From Actinomycetes bacterium (GTDB lineage Bacteria > Actinomycetota > Acidimicrobiia > Acidimicrobiales > Acidimicrobiaceae), in the NCBI GenBank assembly GCA_021844725.1, contig JAKBSX010000019.1, positions 1 to 13,731 of the forward strand: a stretch of 13,731 bases of DNA. The letters run 5' to 3'. Shown here piece after piece: positions 6,745-13,731 of the stretch; position 1 is the stretch's first letter, and each line of letters starts with the position of its first letter. Below the pieces are notes generated by a model. That model searched no databases, was not told the origin of the DNA, and saw only the letters and a list, made by a program, of their open reading frames with translations. Both the position numbers and the translations under genes were made by a program.

Positions 6745-6774
6745 TTGACGCCGATGGGTGGTAGGGATTCTAAA
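6745..6774 (+). promoter_or_regulatory. Candidate promoter for the PIG-L gene, with an overlapping reverse -10
   Basis: TTGACG (6745-6750) and TCTAAA (6769-6774), 18 bases apart, make a reasonable sigma-70-type promoter facing the PIG-L gene at 6820. Read on the other strand, the same spot gives TAGAAT (6767-6772), five of six bases of a -10, facing the peroxiredoxin gene. No good -35 was found for that direction. Confidence 0.33.
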
Positions 6775-6819
6775 CCTGGCAATTCGACCCAAGTTCAGCG
6801 TTCCCACTAGTTTGTAGTT

Positions 6820-7545
6820 ATGGAAAAATTTCAAGAGCTAGAACCAGTTGAGAGATTATTGGTAGTTGTGGCACATCCCGATGACGTCGATTTCGGATCA
6901 GCTGGGACAATTGCAAATTGGGCTTCAGCCGGAACCAATATCGCATACTGCATTGTGACAGATGGTGATGCTGGCGGATTTGAAGAGCATATTGATAGAA
7001 CTGAAATTCCCGCGATCCGCCGGGAAGAGCAACGTAATGCGGCTAAAAAAGTTGGAGTTAGTGAAGTCACTTTTTTGGGTTACCATGACGGCGAATTGGT
7101 CGCTGATACTGGACTCAGAAAGGACATTGTCCGCCAGATAAGGAGGTTCAGACCTGATCGGATACTCTGTCAATGTCCGGAGAGGAACTATCAGAGGATA
7201 TTTGCCTCCCATCCTGATCACCTGGCTGCCGGAGAAGCCACAATACAGGCCGCCTATCCCTATGCTCGCAATCCGTTTGCGTATCCTGAACTTCTGGCGG
7301 AGGGATTAGAAGCACATAGTGTCAAAGACGTGGTTTTGCAGGCATCACCCAACCCAAACGCCTACGTTGATATAACCAAGTTTGTTGACCTTAAGATTGC
7401 GGCTATCTTAGAACATAAAAGTCAGCTCCCTGATCCAGTCGAGACCGCAAAAATGGTTAAATCTTGGGTATCGAGTTCAGCCGAGCTGGTTGGACTCGAT
7501 ACCGGAAGCTTCGCGGAGCTGTATCAGCTTGTAATGACTAGTTGA
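6820..7545 (+). CDS. PIG-L family zinc-dependent deacetylase
   Basis: A 241-residue LmbE/PIG-L protein. VVVAHPDDVDFGSAGTIA gives the AHPDD motif with His19 and Asp22 as zinc ligands and Asp21 as general base; ASHPDHLAAGEA supplies His131 and the third zinc ligand His134. The family removes acetyl groups from N-acetylglucosaminyl compounds; actinobacterial members include MshB and Mca of mycothiol metabolism. At 241 residues this one is shorter than typical MshB or Mca (near 290-300), and AHPDDV replaces AHPDDE, so I do not assign either name. No ribosome site precedes the ATG. It is divergent from the peroxiredoxin gene and its last eight bases overlap the 3' end of the convergent ABC exporter gene. 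Confidence 0.88.
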   Translation: MEKFQELEPVERLLVVVAHPDDVDFGSAGTIANWASAGTNIAYCIVTDGDAGGFEEHIDRTEIPAIRREEQRNAAKKVGVSEVTFLGYHDGELVADTGLRKDIVRQIRRFRPDRILCQCPERNYQRIFASHPDHLAAGEATIQAAYPYARNPFAYPELLAEGLEAHSVKDVVLQASPNPNAYVDITKFVDLKIAAILEHKSQLPDPVETAKMVKSWVSSSAELVGLDTGSFAELYQLVMTS

Positions 7546-9385
7546 CATCGCCAGCCAGGAATTGAGTTCTAAAAAGTTCTGAATAACTGCCCCGTCGTTC
7601 GAGAAGTTCGGAATGTGAGCCTATCTCGATTATTCGGCCCTGATCCAAGACTACGATACGATCGGCTTGAACGATTGTGGATAGCCTATGGGCAATAACA
7701 ATGGAGGTCCTTCCCTTGAGCGCCTCTGCGAGTGCTTCTTGAATGAGGAGTTCATTCTCGGAATCAAGGTGGGAAGTAGCTTCGTCTAAAACTACGATTG
7801 CTGGTTGCTTTAATAGCACTCTGGCAATAGCGATTCGCTGTTTTTCGCCGCCTGAAAGGCGGTAACCGCGTTCGCCCACGACAGTGTCGAGTCCCAGGGG
7901 AAGCTCATCGATCATCTTCTCGAGGCGCGACTGGCGTACAGCTCGTTGGAGTTCTTCTTTGCTGGCATCCGGCTTGGCGTACAGTAGGTTTGATCTTATG
8001 CTTTGGTGGAACAGATGCGGATCCTGACTTACCACACCGATGGCACTGGTAAGGGATTGTAGTTTCAGCTTTTTTAGATCGATACCGTCGATAGTTATGG
8101 TTCCTTCAGTTGGATCGTAAAGTCTTGATACAAGAGATGACAGAGTTGATTTGCCAGCTCCTGAATGGCCTACCAGAGCAATGAATTCACCAGGATGAAT
8201 CTCCAGGTTTATATTTCTCAGCACCTGAGCAAAAGGTTGATCATTGCGGTCAGCTGGCGGCGATTCCAAAGATGCCACATATGCGGTATCGGGATAAGCA
8301 AAACTTACATTTTCAAATTTGATTTCTCCTTTAGGCAGGGGTAGATCAATGGCATCAGGATCTTCAGTGATTTCCGGCTTGGCATCTAAAACTTCGAAGA
8401 CCCTGTCGAAGCTGACAAATGCCTGGAGAAGATTTACTTTAGCCGAAGCAAGGTCTGTAAGCGGGGAAGTGAGCCTGGTAACGTATTGCGCCAGAGCGAC
8501 GATTCCTCCCACGGATGCTGTCCCTAGTATTGCCTCACGGCCTCCTATCAGATAGACAGCAACCGTAGCGAGCCCCCCTACGATAGCCAGAATTGCAAAG
8601 TATGTTCTTGATACCAGGGCTGTTGATATGCCAGCTCGCTTTACAAAGTTAGCCTGCGCCGCAAACGTGCTTGCTTCGTCGGCTGGGCGACCAAACAGTT
8701 TTACCAAAAGTGCCCCTGCCACGTTGAATCTTTCGGTTGTGATGGTTGACATTTCTGCATTTTTTTGCATTTGGGTTCGGGCGAGGTGAGTGAGTTTTTT
8801 GCCGAAGAATCGATCAGCAAATATAATCGCCGGAACGGTTATCAATGAAACCAGTGTTACCGGGACGGAGATCCTTGTCATAAAAAACAAAGTTGTGATG
8901 ATTATAAAGGAGTCTGAAACTACTGAGTTTATGGTAGCTACTGCATTCTGAGCTCCGATGACGTCGTTATTTAATCTTGAAAGGACTGCTCCAGTCTGAG
9001 TTCTTAGAAAAAATGAAATTGGCATTCGTTGGATGTGTTCGAATAAGGCAACTCTGAGATCGAATATCACACCTTCCCCAATGACGGAATTTAGCCATCT
9101 CGTTGCCACCCCAAGAACAGTTTGAGCAATCGTCAGCAATATAGCGAGAATCGCCAATTGGTATAAAAGGTGTAGGGATTTTTTGCCAATAGCATCGTTG
9201 ATAAGAGCTTCAAATACCAAAGGGGGGAGTGAGCCGACGATCGCATTTGCGATTATAAGGATTAGGTTGGTGTAGAGCAGCTTTCGGTATCGGTGTGCGA
9301 ATTTCCAAGCCCGAAGTAGAGTTTCTTTATCTAGGGACTTGCCTGAAATTGGGAGGTCATGCCTTGCTGCCCGCATGTACTGCAA
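7538..9385 (-). CDS. ABC exporter, fused membrane and ATPase domains
   Basis: A 615-residue half-transporter that should act as a dimer in the inner membrane. Residues about 35-320 hold the six-helix exporter domain. The ATPase domain has an A-loop Tyr364 (SFAYP), Walker A GHSGAGKS (406-413), Q-loop Gln454, signature LSGGEKQR (510-517), Walker B IVVLDEATS with Glu535, and switch His566. All catalytic residues are intact, so a homodimer could work. Between A-loop and the next strand is a roughly 20-residue insertion (about 366-388, including VASLES), which I recall as common in actinobacterial exporters. The cargo is unknown; drug or lipid export is the family norm. The TTG start is favoured because GGAGA (9395-9399) is nine bases upstream; an ATG lies three codons in. 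It is divergent from bluB. Confidence 0.93.
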   Translation of the reverse strand: MQYMRAARHDLPISGKSLDKETLLRAWKFAHRYRKLLYTNLILIIANAIVGSLPPLVFEALINDAIGKKSLHLLYQLAILAILLTIAQTVLGVATRWLNSVIGEGVIFDLRVALFEHIQRMPISFFLRTQTGAVLSRLNNDVIGAQNAVATINSVVSDSFIIITTLFFMTRISVPVTLVSLITVPAIIFADRFFGKKLTHLARTQMQKNAEMSTITTERFNVAGALLVKLFGRPADEASTFAAQANFVKRAGISTALVSRTYFAILAIVGGLATVAVYLIGGREAILGTASVGGIVALAQYVTRLTSPLTDLASAKVNLLQAFVSFDRVFEVLDAKPEITEDPDAIDLPLPKGEIKFENVSFAYPDTAYVASLESPPADRNDQPFAQVLRNINLEIHPGEFIALVGHSGAGKSTLSSLVSRLYDPTEGTITIDGIDLKKLKLQSLTSAIGVVSQDPHLFHQSIRSNLLYAKPDASKEELQRAVRQSRLEKMIDELPLGLDTVVGERGYRLSGGEKQRIAIARVLLKQPAIVVLDEATSHLDSENELLIQEALAEALKGRTSIVIAHRLSTIVQADRIVVLDQGRIIEIGSHSELLERRGSYSELFRTQFLAGDVN

Positions 9386-9457
9386 CTAGATTCGTCTCCG
9401 TTCGTGTAAAAGATATAAAACGTATTGGTCTAAGATTTCTAACAACTTTTATCTCAG

Positions 9458-9463
9458 GATAAT
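9458..9463 (+). promoter_or_regulatory. Candidate -10 element for bluB
   Basis: GATAAT matches five of six bases of the -10 consensus and would start a transcript about 30 bases before the GTG. No -35 box of quality is present. The 116-base gap to the ABC gene shows no cobalamin riboswitch features that I can recognise. Confidence 0.25.
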
Positions 9464-9489
9464 TCAACCGAGCGAGTCCATGGATGTTT

Positions 9490-9495
9490 AGGGTG
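9490..9495 (+). promoter_or_regulatory. Ribosome binding site that decides the bluB start
   Basis: AGGGTG lies six bases before GTG at 9502. The in-frame GTG three codons earlier is cut off by TAG at 9499-9501, so 9502 is the first usable start in this frame. Confidence 0.6.
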
Positions 9496-9501
9496 ATTTA
9501 G

Positions 9502-10155
9502 GTGATATATGAGCAGTTCTACCAGATAATTTATAAAAGGCGAGATGTTCGGGGCCAATTTAGCGGTGAGCCAATAGAGCCCGACGCTCTGGAGCGAATA
9601 TTAAGTGCAGCCAATGCTGCCCCAAGTGTTGGGATGAGTCAACCATGGGACTTCATTTTGGTTGAAGACCCGGAAATACGCAAGAAATTTGCTGCTCACG
9701 TGGAAGAAGAAAGAGTGGCATTTGGAAAGCTTTTACCAAGCGACAGGCTGGCAACTTTTGAGAAGATAAAGATAGAAGGGATTCTGGAGTCCAGTCTTGG
9801 GATTGTGGTTACATATGATCCCGCCCGGGGTGCTCCGGCGGTTCTCGGTCGAAATACTATCGACGACGCTGGACTTTATTCAGTTTGTCTGGCAATTGAG
9901 AACCTTTGGTTAGCTGCAACCTGTGAAAATTTGGGAGTAGGTTGGGTCTCATTTTACAAGGAGCAGTTTCTTTCTGACCTTGTGGAGCTTCCGGATCAGG
10001 TGAGGCCTATTGCCTGGTTATGCGTTGGCCCGGTGACCCATCTCGAAGATACTCCTGATCTAGAAAGATTAGGATGGCAGAAAAGGCGCTCACTAGATGA
10101 CAGAGTGTTTGCAAATCGATATGGAGTAAAAGATCAGCTTCGAAATTGGCAATAA
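9502..10155 (+). CDS. bluB: 5,6-dimethylbenzimidazole synthase
   Basis: BluB breaks down reduced FMN with oxygen to make 5,6-dimethylbenzimidazole, the lower ligand of vitamin B12. The 217-residue sequence shows RRDVRGQF, APSVGMSQPWDF, KIEGILESSLGIVVTYD, GRNTIDDAGLYSVCLAIENLWLAA (two blocks), GVGWVSFYKE and WLCVGPV...LERLGW, all typical of BluB and not of general nitroreductases. Asp15 and Ser150 correspond to the Asp32 and Ser167 known to be needed in Sinorhizobium BluB, with the same 135-residue spacing. The start is GTG with AGGGTG six bases upstream. No other cobalamin gene is adjacent. It is divergent from the ABC exporter and convergent with the alkyltransferase. Confidence 0.92.
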   Translation: MIYEQFYQIIYKRRDVRGQFSGEPIEPDALERILSAANAAPSVGMSQPWDFILVEDPEIRKKFAAHVEEERVAFGKLLPSDRLATFEKIKIEGILESSLGIVVTYDPARGAPAVLGRNTIDDAGLYSVCLAIENLWLAATCENLGVGWVSFYKEQFLSDLVELPDQVRPIAWLCVGPVTHLEDTPDLERLGWQKRRSLDDRVFANRYGVKDQLRNWQ

Positions 10156-10205
10156 AATTCTGCTTTTATATTTATTTAGTCTGGGACCTGACGACTACAA
10201 TAGGC

Positions 10206-10233
10206 CCAATTGTCCTCCAAAGGAGGGTATTGG
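10206..10233. other. Strong hairpin holding a Shine-Dalgarno/anti-Shine-Dalgarno pair
   Basis: CCAAT-T-GT-CCTCC, loop AAA, GGAGG-GT-ATTGG pairs almost end to end: five outer pairs, one bulged T, two wobble pairs and five inner pairs with a three-base loop. It lies in the 256-base convergent gap (10156-10411) between bluB and the alkyltransferase. No T-run follows on either strand, so it is not a standard intrinsic terminator. A possible role is a transcript-end or processing structure. Weaker GC hairpins with T-rich loops occur nearby (10263-10292 and about 10322-10346). Nothing else in this gap looks like a gene or tRNA. Confidence 0.5.
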
Positions 10234-10411
10234 ATTCGGCCATGAATCAATGATTGGAGTCAGCCCGCTTTTTGGTTATCGTTTTTCCGGGCATTTGTAA
10301 GAACTTATCATGGGTGTGATAGGCCCCGTCGAAAAAGCCTCGGGCGTCCTATAATTATTTGGTAACCGAGTTGCCATAGCCAAAACCTTCTGATAATTGA
10401 GCGTACAGGTT

Positions 10412-10936
10412 TTAGCTGTTTAATTCCGACTCGTGGTCTAGCAGAAGCTGTTTAATTTTGTTGCCCCATCTGTACGATCCTGTTTTCCCATTTGAAAGTA
10501 TGGCTCTGTGACACGGGATGATTAGGGCGTGACGATTCATTGCACAGGCGGTGCCGGCAGCCCGATACGCCTTTTCGTAACCCGCCTTTTCCGCCAGATC
10601 CTTATAAGTAATTTTGGCTCCAAACAGCACTTTGCTGAGAGCGTTCCAGATATCGAATTGAAATCGGGTGCCAATTATATTCAGTTGGCTGGCAATATCA
10701 TTTGAGCCGGATCTCCGTTCAAAGTAGTTGTAAAGAAAGCCCTCGATAATGCGGTCCAATGGATTGAACCCGGGTCGCATTTTGAGCGTACCGGTGGATG
10801 CGATTTGGGCTAAATGGTGAAGATCGTCAGTGAAGCCTGAGGCAAGAATTTGATTGGATTCCTCATTTATGACTACAGCAAAGTCGCCTACCGGAGTTGG
10901 ATGGAACTTCACGAAACTCGAATGCGTCTTATCCAA
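10412..10936 (-). CDS. ogt: Methylated-DNA--protein-cysteine methyltransferase (O6-alkylguanine repair)
   Basis: This suicide enzyme moves alkyl groups from O6 of guanine to its own cysteine. The 174-residue sequence ends with the DNA-binding and active-site domain: FQFDIWNALSKV, ITYKDLAEKAG (Tyr111), YRAAGTACAMN (Arg125, the base-flipping arginine, and Asn134), IIPCHRAI with acceptor Cys142, GSYRWG and LLLDHE with Glu169. These match human MGMT residues Tyr114, Arg128, Asn137, Cys145 and Glu172 at constant offset. The N-terminal domain is the short Ogt/AdaB type without an Ada zinc-binding part. The start is TTG, supported by AGGGAGA at 10943-10949, six bases upstream. It stands alone on its strand. 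Confidence 0.93.
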   Translation of the reverse strand: MDKTHSSFVKFHPTPVGDFAVVINEESNQILASGFTDDLHHLAQIASTGTLKMRPGFNPLDRIIEGFLYNYFERRSGSNDIASQLNIIGTRFQFDIWNALSKVLFGAKITYKDLAEKAGYEKAYRAAGTACAMNRHALIIPCHRAILSNGKTGSYRWGNKIKQLLLDHESELNS

Positions 10937-10942
10937 GTGGTA

Positions 10943-10949
10943 TCTCCCT
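10943..10949 (-). promoter_or_regulatory. Ribosome binding site that decides the TTG start of ogt
   Basis: AGGGAGA on the minus strand, six bases before TTG at 10934-10936. It is among the best Shine-Dalgarno matches in the window, and no ATG or GTG lies close enough to use it. Confidence 0.6.
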
Positions 10950-11113
10950 GGCGGTTAGCAGCCGCTCTGTCTCTTGGGAAGGTGCTGAGCTGATTCTATC
11001 CGATGAGGAGCCTAATTGCCGTTTGAAGGTGAAATCCAGCGGTGTTTTCACTTATCTCAGATATTGAGTTTTCATCCTGATTTTTCTTGGGTCTCGTCCG
11101 GGTAAAATTCCAG

Positions 11114-11123
11114 CTGAATTCAG
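11114..11123. repeat. Small palindrome in the ogt/tsaC divergent gap
   Basis: CTGAATTCAG is a perfect 10-base palindrome. It lies between GGTAA (11101-11105) and TTACC (11134-11138), another inverted pair. A further hairpin, AGGTGAAA/TTTCACTT, is at 11027-11053. These are the only structures I see in the 268-base divergent gap; it has no tRNA-like arms and no convincing open frame. Confidence 0.3.
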
Positions 11124-11187
11124 AACCTTATTCTTACCGACGGGCAGTCGTAATTGTTATTGCCCAGCATGAAGAACTCTTTGCGAA

Positions 11188-11200
11188 TATATTATATATA
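11188..11200 (+). promoter_or_regulatory. AT-rich -10 region, probably giving a leaderless tsaC transcript
   Basis: TATATTATATATA offers overlapping -10 matches (TATATT at 11188, TATTAT at 11190). Ending 5-11 bases before the GTG at 11205, it would start transcription at or next to the start codon. There is no Shine-Dalgarno upstream, which agrees with leaderless translation, common in Actinobacteria. The -35 region is poor. Confidence 0.4.
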
Positions 11201-11204
11201 GTTT

Positions 11205-11870
11205 GTGAAAAGCCAGTTAATAGATGTCTCCGAGCTTTCTTATCAACTTCTTCTGGATGATATTTGTAGTCACCTCAGAGATGGGAAGGTAGTTGCAATG
11301 GCTACTGATACAGTCTTTGGTTTGGTAGCTAGTGCCAAAGACTGTGCGGCTTTGGAGGCGGTGGCTGCCATCAAACAAAGAGACTCGTCTATTTCTATGC
11401 CAGTATTGATTGGGGAGCTGTCTCAGTTCCAACTTCTGTGCAGACACAAGTTGGAACAGCTTCAAATAGATGATGATGCCCTATGGAAGTTCTGGCCAGG
11501 ACCGTTGACCGTAGTGGTAGATCTTCGCCAAGGAGCCCTTTGTGACAGGTATTTCCAGTCTGGTACGGTCGGAATTCGCCTGCCAAATGATCAGCGTCTT
11601 CGTGATATGGCAAATAAGGTTGGTCCGATTGTTGCAACCAGTGCCAATTTGCATGGTCTTCCTACACCTACATCCGGCAAAGAAGTGCTGCGACAGCTGG
11701 GGCCCAGCTCACTCTCATTGGGGCTGAGCATGGTTTTAGACGAGGAATCGAGATCTGAAGTGGCTTCCACGGTTATTGATATTTCAGGGTCCGAGCATCG
11801 TATCGTGCGAATAGGAAGGATTTCTGCAAATGCACTGAGCAGTGCATTCAGAATCGATGTTGGCAAGTAG
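11205..11870 (+). CDS. tsaC: L-threonylcarbamoyladenylate synthase (TsaC/Sua5/YrdC family)
   Basis: This enzyme makes threonylcarbamoyl-AMP from threonine, bicarbonate and ATP for the t6A37 modification of ANN-decoding tRNAs. The 221-residue sequence shows the YrdC-fold markers in order: LRDGKVVAMATDTVFGLVAS, AAIKQRDSSISMPVLI (Lys-x-Arg), WKFWPGPLTVVV, SGTVGIRLPND, IVATSANLHGLPT (Ser-Ala-Asn) and STVIDIS. The length fits a YrdC-type protein without the extra Sua5 domain. The start is GTG, apparently leaderless. glyA follows after 73 bases on the same strand. In many Actinobacteria prfA and prmC precede this gene; here the upstream neighbour is the divergent ogt. Confidence 0.93.
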   Translation: MKSQLIDVSELSYQLLLDDICSHLRDGKVVAMATDTVFGLVASAKDCAALEAVAAIKQRDSSISMPVLIGELSQFQLLCRHKLEQLQIDDDALWKFWPGPLTVVVDLRQGALCDRYFQSGTVGIRLPNDQRLRDMANKVGPIVATSANLHGLPTPTSGKEVLRQLGPSSLSLGLSMVLDEESRSEVASTVIDISGSEHRIVRIGRISANALSSAFRIDVGK

Positions 11871-11943
11871 TAGAATCTATAGGTGCTCAACCTTGATGGT
11901 GAGTTAAACTGTTGTAGCGTCACCACAGGAAGGCCTCAATTTA

Positions 11944-13245
11944 ATGTCTGACTACAGTCGTTTTTATCCCATAACTTCGGTTCAGGATCCGGAGCTCGGA
12001 ACGATACTGGATATGGAAGTCTTTAGGCAGGCTTCGACCCTTCAGTTGATAGCTTCGGAGAATTTTGCTTCCAAGGCGGTTATGGAGGCAGCTGGTTCAG
12101 TGCTGACCAATAAGTATGCCGAAGGATATCCTAACCGAAGGTACTACGGTGGAAACAAATTCATAGACAGGGTCGAGGATTTGGCAAGGCAGCGCCTCAT
12201 GAATTTGTTTGGTGCTGACCATGCCAACGTCCAGCCACACGCCGGCGCAAATGCCAATGCGGCGGTTTTCTTGGCACTTCTGAAGCCCGGCGATACGGTT
12301 TTGGCCATGCGCCTGGATCAGGGCGGGCATCTCACTCATGGATCTCCAGTTAACTTTTCCGGGCAACTTTATAACTTTGTTTCATATGGTGTGACGCCAG
12401 CTGGGCCGGAAGGTGAGAGAATCGATCTCGATAACTTGTACGATTTGGCCCGCTCTGAAAGGCCAAAGCTTATTATCGTAGGGGCGACTGCGTACACCAG
12501 GGTGATTCCTATAGAACCACTAAGAAAGATTGCTGACGAGGTGGGCGCTTATTTGATGTTTGACGCTGCCCATGTCGCTGGACTAATAGCGGCAGGCGTA
12601 TATCCTTCACCAGTTGGGTCTTCCAGATCCGGGAGAAATAATGGTGCGGATGTGGTGACCTTTACAACCCACAAGACAATGAGGGGACCAAGAGGCGGTG
12701 CAATTTTGTGCACCGAGGAGCTGGCTTCTGCGATTGACAAAGCCGTCTTTCCGGGTTTACAAGGGGGACCGCTCGAGCACATTATCGCGGCCAAGGCGGT
12801 AGCGTTCAAAGAAGCCAGTGCTCCAGAGTTCGTTGACTATCAAAAGCAGGTAATCGCAAATGCAAAAAGCCTGGCAAATGCCCTTGAAAAACAGGGATTC
12901 AGGCTTGTTTCTGGCGGAACTGACTCTCATATGATAGTAGTTGATCTTCGCAGTTTTGATTCTGAGCTAACTGGCAAAGAGGCCCAGGAGGTTCTGGATC
13001 GAGCAGGGATCACCTGTAATAGAAACCAGATTCCATACGATCCCCGTTCTCCTTTTGTGACCAGCGGTTTACGATTTGGTACGCCAGCACAAACGACAGC
13101 TGGCATGACTGAGCCGGAGATGGAACATATTGCAGAGTTAGTGGGCCGTGTGCTTGCCAATCGATCGGATGACACCATTGTGTCTCAGGTGGCAGAAGAG
13201 GTGGCGTTGCTTTGTTCGAAATTTCCGCCGCCATTCATGCAGTGA
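11944..13245 (+). CDS. glyA: Serine hydroxymethyltransferase
   Basis: A PLP enzyme converting serine and tetrahydrofolate to glycine and methylene-tetrahydrofolate, the main one-carbon source. The 433-residue length is normal. Key segments are [76 protein letters not shown] and [14 protein letters not shown], with Lys244 as the PLP Schiff-base lysine. [15 protein letters not shown] near the C-terminus carries the substrate-binding Arg. Start ATG with AGGAAGG at 11927-11933, ten bases upstream, a strong ribosome site. It lies 73 bases after tsaC and 17 bases before the wecA-type gene, so the three likely form one operon. Confidence 0.97.
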   Translation: MSDYSRFYPITSVQDPELGTILDMEVFRQASTLQLIASENFASKAVMEAAGSVLTNKYAEGYPNRRYYGGNKFIDRVEDLARQRLMNLFGADHANVQPHAGANANAAVFLALLKPGDTVLAMRLDQGGHLTHGSPVNFSGQLYNFVSYGVTPAGPEGERIDLDNLYDLARSERPKLIIVGATAYTRVIPIEPLRKIADEVGAYLMFDAAHVAGLIAAGVYPSPVGSSRSGRNNGADVVTFTTHKTMRGPRGGAILCTEELASAIDKAVFPGLQGGPLEHIIAAKAVAFKEASAPEFVDYQKQVIANAKSLANALEKQGFRLVSGGTDSHMIVVDLRSFDSELTGKEAQEVLDRAGITCNRNQIPYDPRSPFVTSGLRFGTPAQTTAGMTEPEMEHIAELVGRVLANRSDDTIVSQVAEEVALLCSKFPPPFMQ

Positions 13246-13262
13246 TATCTGGCGGTTATTGA

Positions 13263-13731
13263 GTGCTCGGATATTTGATTGTCCTGGCAGTGGCGATTGT
13301 GGTCTGTTATGGGACCACGTTCCTGGTTAGGCGTTTGGCATTTAAAATTAATGCAATTGTTGTTCCTGATGAGCGTCGGGTTCATAAACAGCCAACCGCC
13401 ACTACTGGCGGCATTGCCATGTACGTCAGTTTTTTGGCTGCAATTGGAGTTGCCTATATTCTCCCACAATTTCGTCCGATGTTTCGGGGCAGCTCAGAAT
13501 TGTTGGGGGTGTTGATCGCAGGTAGCGTGATGTTTTTCGTCGGCCTCATTGACGATCTTCGAGATGTGTCGGCTCCGGCTAAGGTAGCTGGTCAGGTTCT
13601 GGCAGCCAGTGTCCTGACCTTTTTTGGTGTGACAATGTTTTATTTTAAGGTGCCTTTCGCCGGGGTTGTGGTTCTTTCATCTTCGATAACTCCACTTCTG
13701 ACTGCCGTTTGGGTGGTGGCGATGGCTAATG
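13263..13731 (+). CDS. wecA: WecA/MraY-family undecaprenyl-phosphate sugar-1-phosphate transferase, 5' part
   Basis: The frame runs open to the right edge and gives the first 156 residues. Features are an N-terminal membrane helix, the cytoplasmic VVPDERRVHKQPTATTGGIA block (about 33-52), FFVGLIDDLRDVSAPAKVAGQ with Asp97 and Asp98 as the Mg2+/lipid-phosphate site, and the run TPLLTAVWVVAMAN, which leads into the conserved 'N..NLIDGLDGL' motif just beyond the window. The PDERRVHK form is that of WecA/TagO rather than MraY. The enzyme moves a sugar phosphate (typically GlcNAc-1-P) to undecaprenyl phosphate, first step of cell-surface glycan synthesis. The GTG follows a TGA in the same frame; GGCGG at 13251 is a weak ribosome site. 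Donor sugar is not provable here. Confidence 0.88.
   Translation, partial: MLGYLIVLAVAIVVCYGTTFLVRRLAFKINAIVVPDERRVHKQPTATTGGIAMYVSFLAAIGVAYILPQFRPMFRGSSELLGVLIAGSVMFFVGLIDDLRDVSAPAKVAGQVLAASVLTFFGVTMFYFKVPFAGVVVLSSSITPLLTAVWVVAMAN

Noticed and set aside
10154..10303. Open frame through the convergent gap with a protein-like composition
   Set aside because: It lacks an ATG, GTG or TTG at a sensible place with a ribosome site, is about 50 codons at most, and matches no family I know.
10263..10346. GCCCG/CGGGC and GGCCCCG/CTCGGGC inverted repeats as terminators of ogt or bluB
   Set aside because: Stems are short, loops are long and T-runs lie inside the loops rather than after the stems.
10937..11204. 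Possible tRNA or riboswitch in the 268-base divergent gap
   Set aside because: No T-arm sequence, no acceptor pairing and no riboswitch core that I recognise.
11591..11926. Open frame of 111 codons on the minus strand
   Set aside because: It is a shadow of the conserved tsaC frame, without a ribosome site or family motif.

Overview
The window looks like ordinary chromosomal DNA from an actinobacterium, most likely an uncultured, medium-GC lineage such as an Acidimicrobiia-type organism. Four things point there: a three-gene set (MSMEG_4193-type phosphatase, DUF3090 protein, SCO1664-type kinase-like protein) that is largely confined to Actinobacteria; an ABC exporter with an actinobacterial-looking insertion in its ATPase domain; the order tsaC-glyA-wecA; and a CtaG protein of the caa3 type. 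The phylum call is moderately firm and the class call is a guess. Chloroflexota, which also carry parts of the three-gene set, are the main alternative. By eye the base composition is in the 40s percent GC; I did not count it. GTG and TTG starts are common. I see no rRNA, tRNA, CRISPR, insertion sequence or prophage gene, and no gene-free stretch reaches 300 bases.

Layout. (1) Plus strand, 1-2072: the 3' end of a glycerophosphodiester phosphodiesterase, then etfB and etfA, the two subunits of electron transfer flavoprotein. A terminator-like hairpin follows. (2) Minus strand, read from 6724 down to 2125: a PrxQ/BCP-like peroxiredoxin, a seven-helix CtaG cytochrome oxidase assembly protein, a thiolase, then the tightly coupled phosphatase / DUF3090 / SCO1664 trio. 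(3) A patch of alternating single genes: a PIG-L deacetylase (+, 6820), an ABC exporter (-, 7538), bluB (+, 9502) and an O6-alkylguanine-DNA alkyltransferase (-, 10412). The convergent gap 10156-10411 holds a strong hairpin, and the divergent gap 10937-11204 holds only small inverted repeats. (4) Plus strand, 11205 to the edge: tsaC, glyA and the 5' part of a WecA-type sugar-phosphate transferase cut by the window end.

Together, ETF and thiolase suggest fatty-acid or amino-acid oxidation feeding an aerobic respiratory chain whose oxidase needs CtaG. The peroxiredoxin, PIG-L deacetylase and alkyltransferase deal with oxidative, thiol and alkylation chemistry. BluB makes the lower ligand of vitamin B12. 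No gene is wholly unfamiliar. The least understood item is the phosphatase / zinc-ribbon / kinase-like trio, widely conserved and without an established function. The most unexpected sequence-level signal is a near-identical start region shared by the unrelated peroxiredoxin and ABC exporter genes.
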